DNA from: Pseudisothecium myosuroides
Lineage: Eukaryota > Streptophyta > Bryopsida > Hypnales > Lembophyllaceae
Direction of reading: 5' to 3'
Length of the DNA stretch: 64,000 nucleotides
NCBI GenBank assembly: GCA_951799445.1
Contig: OX637295.1
Location: 1,860,001 to 1,924,000 of the forward strand
The position numbers were made by a program, and so were the translations under genes. The notes below the pieces were generated by a model. That model was not told where the DNA came from, made no database searches, and saw only the letters and a program-made list of their open reading frames with translations. Of the stretch, positions 59,420 through 64,000 are shown in pieces. Every line of letters starts with the position of its first letter. The first letter of the stretch is position 1.

Positions 59420-60200
59420 CATTCATCTATGGTGTTGAATCAACAGTTTTTGGAATTTGACAATGATTTTGGACGACAAATACACAGAATGGCTATAGGC
59501 AGTAATTTTGTTGTCATTTATATCTACCTTTTTCTTTGTGATCTAGAAGAATGTGTACCCCACTTTGACAACCATATGCTCTACTTTCAAGGTTACATTG
59601 ATAACGCCCTTCGAGATCTGGACGGGCCCCAAAGACCATCTGGTGGATTTCTTGAGGAACTACATGTCAATGACCGACGAAATCAACATCACAACCTGTA
59701 TCAACAAGGAGGAAGTTGACATGCTTGACGTTCATTTTTTCAAAGATCCAAATTTTGAACAAACGCATCGTCTTTTGACCCGCACCCACCAAAAACCTCA
59801 AAATGGGTACCAATACTTACCTTGGTCTTTGTGGCATCCGCTGCATCAAAAGAAAACATTCATTGTTGGCAAGCTTCAACGTACGGTATATGCTTCAAGA
59901 GAATTTTGAACAAGGCTTCGCCCAAATTCGACCCCTTTTTTATGAACGTATGTGCGCTCATGGCTATCCAAGTGTTTTTATTTAGAAGCATTTTCAAGCC
60001 ATCTCCTACGACATGAAGCTACTTCTTTAGCAACAACAAATCGGACAACGTTGTCCTCTAGGAGAACAAGTTCCACTTGTTTACAAATTGGATTATGCGT
60101 CTTATACCGATGCTTTCAACGTGTCAACCACTTTGAATTCTTCTTTATTTGCTCTTTTCCAAGAGTTTCTAGAATTACATTTTCTTCTTTGACCTTTGAT
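59420..60200 (+). pseudogene. Broken reverse transcriptase, C-terminal part (Penelope-like or related retroelement)
   Basis: Reading frames shift at least twice (near 59603 and about 59890) but keep the order of a reverse transcriptase. A QIHRMAIGS segment followed by LFLCDLEE corresponds to the G..MG turn region. GYIDN stands where the catalytic YIDD or YVDD would be. IWTGPKDHLVDFLRN and VDMLDVHFFKD follow, then NGYQYLPWSLWHP and, in the third frame, PLFYERMCAHGYPSVF. The last Asp of the active motif is Asn. These RYIDD and QYLPW-HP landmarks fit Penelope-like or similar RTs better than Copia or Gypsy. No endonuclease was recognised. Confidence 0.5.
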
Positions 60201-60239
60201 TTGTTGGAGAAATCCCCGTCACCTTAAGCATTTCTTTTC

Positions 60240-60917
60240 TAAATCTAAAGATAGATTTTAGTTAATTTCACTTTAGCTAGTGCTATTTTGGTAAAGCTTG
60301 CTCTTTTAGGAGTCAATTTTTTATTAACTTTTATTTTTACTAGTAGTAACTTTATTTTTTAGGAAGCTTGTAGGAGAAACTTTTTCTTTACTTCTATTTT
60401 TGAAGTTAGCTTGTAGGAGAAGCTTTCTCAGGTATATAAACCCAACTTAGACACTTATCTCTCCCTCTTTCATTTGGGCTTTCTACTAATGAGCTCTCTT
60501 GTAGAACAAAATTAGTTGAAAATAAAGCCTTTATATTATTTAAGCAAAGATATTTCATGCGTCTTTTGTTTTATATTTTGTTATTCATTTGGCAGTCTCT
60601 TTGGAGTTCTTTTGTTAGTGTATGAGTAGCAGCAATAAAACCTAAAGTTTATTTTGTCAACCCCAAACTCTAAACCATCAACCTTAAACCCTAAAGTCTA
60701 GAGTTATTAGCCCTTGGTTTAGCAAATTTTGTTGTAAACCCTACTACAACTAGCCTTTTCTTATTTCTTAATTTTTATTCTTAAAACCCACTTTTTTATG
60801 GCACAACAAAGCTAGTAGGAAATATTTGAGTTCAAAAAATGCATGTCCATCTTCTTCTACTGATTCAATTCTAGGAGATTTAGATGTGTCTAAGCTTAGT
60901 CACATGGTTAACTTCTT
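60240..60917. other. Intergenic, retroelement remnant or 3' region
   Basis: Contains a direct repeat of AAGCTTGTAGGAGAAACTTT-like segments (60362-60435) and TTAAACCCTAAA-like boxes (60660-60700). No secure gene. The stretch from 60786 (ATGGCACAACAAAGC, soon stopped) leads into the inverted-repeat arm. Confidence 0.4.
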
Positions 60918-62157
60918 CCATAAGTTTGTTAAAGTTTGGAAGCAAATCAAGCAATTTGTTTCTAGTTGTGAAAAACATTTAGAGAACCTTTGCTTGCAAC
61001 ACACGGATGACACTCTTCCTCACTCCCTTCGTATGAACCTTTCCAAGCTTACGGTCCAAGATCCTGAAGCACATTTAGCCCTAGAGATAGATTTGGTCTA
61101 GCGTAATTTTGAGTACCATCTTAAATGCTTTGAGGTTCTTATCAAAGCTCAAGAGTCTCGATTTTCAAAATTGAAATAAACTCTTTTGAAGCAGAAACCT
61201 GACTTTGAAGCTAGGCTTCAAGTCTTGATAAATCCCCTTTTAACTGTAGATTTTTTGAATCCTGAGTCCAATGCCCTTGTCCAAACATGGCAGAAAGTGC
61301 TTCTTACCTCTTATGTCAACCAAATAGACTCCTTTCAATTAGAGTCGTTTAGCGCAAGTAGTTAGTGTTGCTATGGTAGCTGCTCGCATTGCTGCACAAG
61401 ATAGAGCTATAGAAGATGCAAAAATTCTTCCTATTGATGCATTCGTGGCCTCCTTGGTCAAAGCAAAAGTGGCAAAAGCACTCTCGAAGCTAAAACTTGA
61501 CACCGCTTCCAAGTCGACTGTAACAATTGGCGACAAAAGTGACACACGACAAGACAACCATAACAAGAAGGGGAGGAAAAAGAAGCTTGGAGAGTACTTT
61601 CGCCACTTCTGCTTTGACCGTGGAGGCCCTGGATGCATCGATGGGAAGAGTTTCCGCATCTTCTATAGCTCTATCTTGTGCAGCAATGCGAGCAGCTACC
61701 ATAGCAACACTAACTACTTGCGCTAAACGACTCTAATTGAAAGGAATCTATTTGGTTGACATAAGAGGTAAGAAGCACTTTCTGCCATGTTTGGACAAGG
61801 GCATTGGACTCAGGATTCAAAAAATCTACAGTTAAAAGGGGATTTATCAAGACTTGAAGCCTAGCTTCAAAGTCAGGTTTCTGCTTCAAAAGAGTTTATT
61901 TCAATTTTGAAAATCGAGACTCTTGAGCTTTGATAAGAACCTCAAAGCATTTAAGATGGTACTCAAAATTACGCTAGACCAAATCTATCTCTAGGGCTAA
62001 ATGTGCTTCAGGATCTTGGACCGTAAGCTTGGAAAGGTTCATACGAAGGGAGTGAGGAAGAGTGTCATCCGTGTGTTGCAAGCAAAGGTTCTCTAAATGT
62101 TTTTCACAACTAGAAACAGACTGCTTGACTTGCTTCCAGTCTTTAACAAGCTTATGG
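60918..62157. repeat. Large inverted repeat, 575 bp arms, about 90 bp spacer
   Basis: Arms 60918-61492 and 61584-62157 are near-identical in opposite orientation. Each arm contains the same coding-like stretch (for example CEKHLENLCLQHTDDTLPHS), on the plus strand in the left arm and on the minus strand in the right, ending at the same stop. The frames are otherwise broken by stops. Transcription across it would give a long hairpin. Confidence 0.85.
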
Positions 62158-62480
62158 AGCACTTTTGCCACTTCTACTTTGACCAAGGAAGCACAAATAC
62201 ATTGACAGAAAGAGTTTCCGTGTCTTCCATAGCTCTATCTTGTGCAACGGTGCCAGCAGCTACCCTAGTAGGACTAACTACTTGTGCTAAACGACTCTAA
62301 TTGAAAGGAGTCTATTTGATTGACATAAGAGGTAAGAAGTTCTTTCTGCCAAGTTTGGACAAGGACATTGAACTCAGGATTCAAAAAATCTATAGCTAAA
62401 AGGAATCTATCTAGACTTGAAGCCTAGCTTCAAAGTCAAGTTTCTGCTTCAAGAGAGTTTCTTTCAATTTTTAAAATCCT
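62158..62480 (-). repeat. Third partial copy of the inverted-repeat unit
   Basis: This stretch repeats about 320 bp of the right arm (61600-61920) in the same orientation, directly after it, with more differences than the two arms have from each other. It includes ACTTGTGCTAAACGACTCTA and GACATAAGAGGTAAGAAG. It points to an earlier tandem duplication before the inversion. Confidence 0.75.
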
Positions 62481-62499
62481 AGATGTCTTCAACCCGGTT

Positions 62500-62925
62500 C
62501 TCACTTGGCTTTAGGAATTTGGAAGGAGCGGTGTTTCAAAGGTCTACAGCATTGATTGTTCACACCACGCTGGGGTGTTATCCTCCGAACCTACGTGGAG
62601 TCCCTGCTGGCGGAGTGATAAATGTGGTGTTAGTTGGAAACATGCGAAGCTTCAAGAAAAAACTTCAGGTGGAATATCAGTTTTTTTGTAGCGGCAGAAT
62701 CCAACCAAAATGAAGATTTCAGAAAAATTTGCAATTGTAGGTGCAGTATTTGGTAATCTTTGTTGCTAAGCCCCGTTACAAAAGAGTGGTCTCTTGATGG
62801 GCGGATTGACTTTCTTTACAAAAAGACTACACTGGGACGTGCACAAGGATTCAAGGAAAAATTAAGCTCTCTCCTTATGTGCTGTCAATTGGAATTCCAT
62901 GATGTCCTCGACTGCTGTTCAGGTA
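62500..62925 (+). other. Two exon-like pieces of an unrecognised gene
   Basis: Piece 1, about 62530-62680, reads without stops through a GCYPPNLRGVPAGGVINVVL stretch. Piece 2, about 62781-62923, reads WSLDGRIDFLYKKTTLGRAQ and ends CTGTTCAG|GTATGT. They have better codon content than the surroundings, but I know no family for them. The TTAA element at 62960 lies 35 bp past the donor. Confidence 0.3.
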
Positions 62926-62959
62926 TGTATTCTGTATTTAATTTTCATTTGCATGTTAA

Positions 62960-63875
62960 CCCCTAAAGGACCAAAGTCCCCTTGGGGGACACTTGGGATT
63001 TTGGGCAGGCTCGTGCGACCTGAAATTTTAATCTGATTTTTTGAAACTTTTTTTGAAGATAGGAAATCACATTAGCTTTCTAAATTTTTTTTTTTTTTCA
63101 ATCGGAGCCCAGGAGCAAAAGTTATGCCATTTCTAAAGCAAAAAAGCAGTTTGTCGGGCAGAAAAAAAACACACAAAAAAATGTTTTTTTAAAAAAAAAA
63201 AAAATTCCTCAAAGATCATGTTTTTGTCTACATTTGAAGCTTTGATTCATTCAATTTGGACTCAGAATGAAAAAGTTATGGACATTCTTGTTTTTTGGGC
63301 AATCTAAGCATTTTAAAAAAACAAAACTTATAGAATTCATTTTTGAATGCAATTTTCAATTTTTTTCAATTTTCTTTTTTTGACAAGGTTTAGTTTGTTT
63401 GCAAGAACAATCCCACCATTGGGATTATGGTGTTTTAATTCCACCTAAGAGCTATTAACGATTTTGTATTTTGTTCAATTTTGGACCTACTTCTACTAAC
63501 AATTTTTTTATATGTGAAAATCAAGTTTTGATATGCTGAAAAAATTTTCCCGACTCTCAACTCAAATGTTCAACATAAAAAAATTTAACTTTATGGTGTG
63601 TAGTGCAAAAAAAATCCACAAATGGCAGTCAAAGTCATCTAAAATTGCAGGAAACAGTTCAAAAAAAATTCTTTTTCCAACTTTGAATGCTAATATCTTC
63701 CAATCGGAACGGTCAAATTTCTTGAAATTTTTACCACATGATTTGAGACAAGTGAAGTTCAAGATCCTATGGTTAGATTGTAAAAGAAAAGTTTTTTTGG
63801 TTTAGGGAGTGATCGCAGCAGAAATGACAGTTTTCAGTGGTTTTGGAGCCTGAAAATGGCTTGGTCCTTTAGGGG
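62960..63875 (+). mobile_element. TTAA-target TIR element, 916 bp
   Basis: TTAA at 62956-62959 and 63876-63879. Left end CCCCTAAAGGACCA; the right end reversed reads CCCCTAAAGGACCA, a perfect TIR. It is the closest relative of the 19381 copy, in the opposite orientation. A 90-codon frame inside (63533-63805) has no transposase feature and overlaps shared non-coding sequence. It probably sits in an intron of the exon-like pieces to its left. Confidence 0.85.
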
Positions 63876-64000
63876 TTAAGTTCAGACTTTCCACTACATT
63901 CCTTTCAGAGCGTGAACTTCAATCCTATCTCCACAATATAATTACAACTTTTGTACGTAGACATTTCTCGACAACTAATTAGACCGTTAACTTCCATCTT

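Noticed and set aside
63533..63805. Open frame of 90 residues in the TTAA element, considered as a transposase fragment
   Set aside because: No DDE or zinc-finger motif; the same stretch in other copies (15068, 35710) is not open.
1..64000. CRISPR array, operons, bacterial promoters or attachment sites
   Set aside because: The window is eukaryotic: spliced genes, plant protein families and plant transposon types; no spaced short direct repeats of CRISPR form.

Overview
This window looks like nuclear DNA of a land plant. It carries a plant L-type lectin receptor kinase exon, a galacturonokinase, a plant-type mitochondrial malate dehydrogenase, a plant-specific cytochrome c oxidase subunit 5C, a chloroplast CPP1/DUF3353 J-like protein and a tRNA-Pro(UGG). 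Introns have canonical GT-AG borders and two are GC-AG. Genes are sparse and the space between them is AT-rich and filled with short terminal-inverted-repeat (TIR) elements. Low gene density with many small non-autonomous DNA elements would suit a bryophyte, lycophyte or fern, but that is inference.

Layout. 1-3.9 kb: AT-rich, two TIR elements and a short inverted repeat. 3.9-5.2 kb (-): first exon of a lectin receptor kinase, cut off just after the glycine-rich loop of the kinase. 5.7-21.9 kb: a repeat field with hairpin elements, a family whose insertions duplicate TTAA, two sibling CACTA-type elements and a Mutator-like element. 22.5-27.6 kb (-): a multi-exon ULP2-type SUMO protease in which the protease is followed, in the same open exon, by a Myb/SANT (trihelix-like) domain. 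28-32.5 kb: exon-like pieces with no secure model. 33-39 kb: more TIR elements. 39.5-44.85 kb (+): a complete galacturonokinase. 46.8-51.8 kb: a very AT-rich block with divergent COX5C (-) and mitochondrial MDH (+). 52-54.4 kb: hairpin elements and tandem duplications. 54.6 kb: tRNA-Pro. 55.8-56.8 kb (-): CPP1-like gene. 57.3-58.5 kb: a tandem array of about 138 bp units split by a mariner/Stowaway-type element. 59.3-60.2 kb: a broken reverse transcriptase. 60.9-62.5 kb: a 575 bp-arm inverted repeat. 63 kb: another TTAA element.

The intact genes serve separate housekeeping roles: sugar-acid salvage, mitochondrial respiration and TCA metabolism, plastid membrane biology and SUMO deconjugation. 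They do not form a pathway. COX5C and MDH are neighbours that both act in mitochondria.

The most unusual content is (i) the TTAA-target TIR family, with two insertions confirmed by empty sites inside this same window, and (ii) the ULP2-Myb/SANT fusion. All gene models were made by eye from reading frame, splice signals and recalled family motifs; no database search was run.
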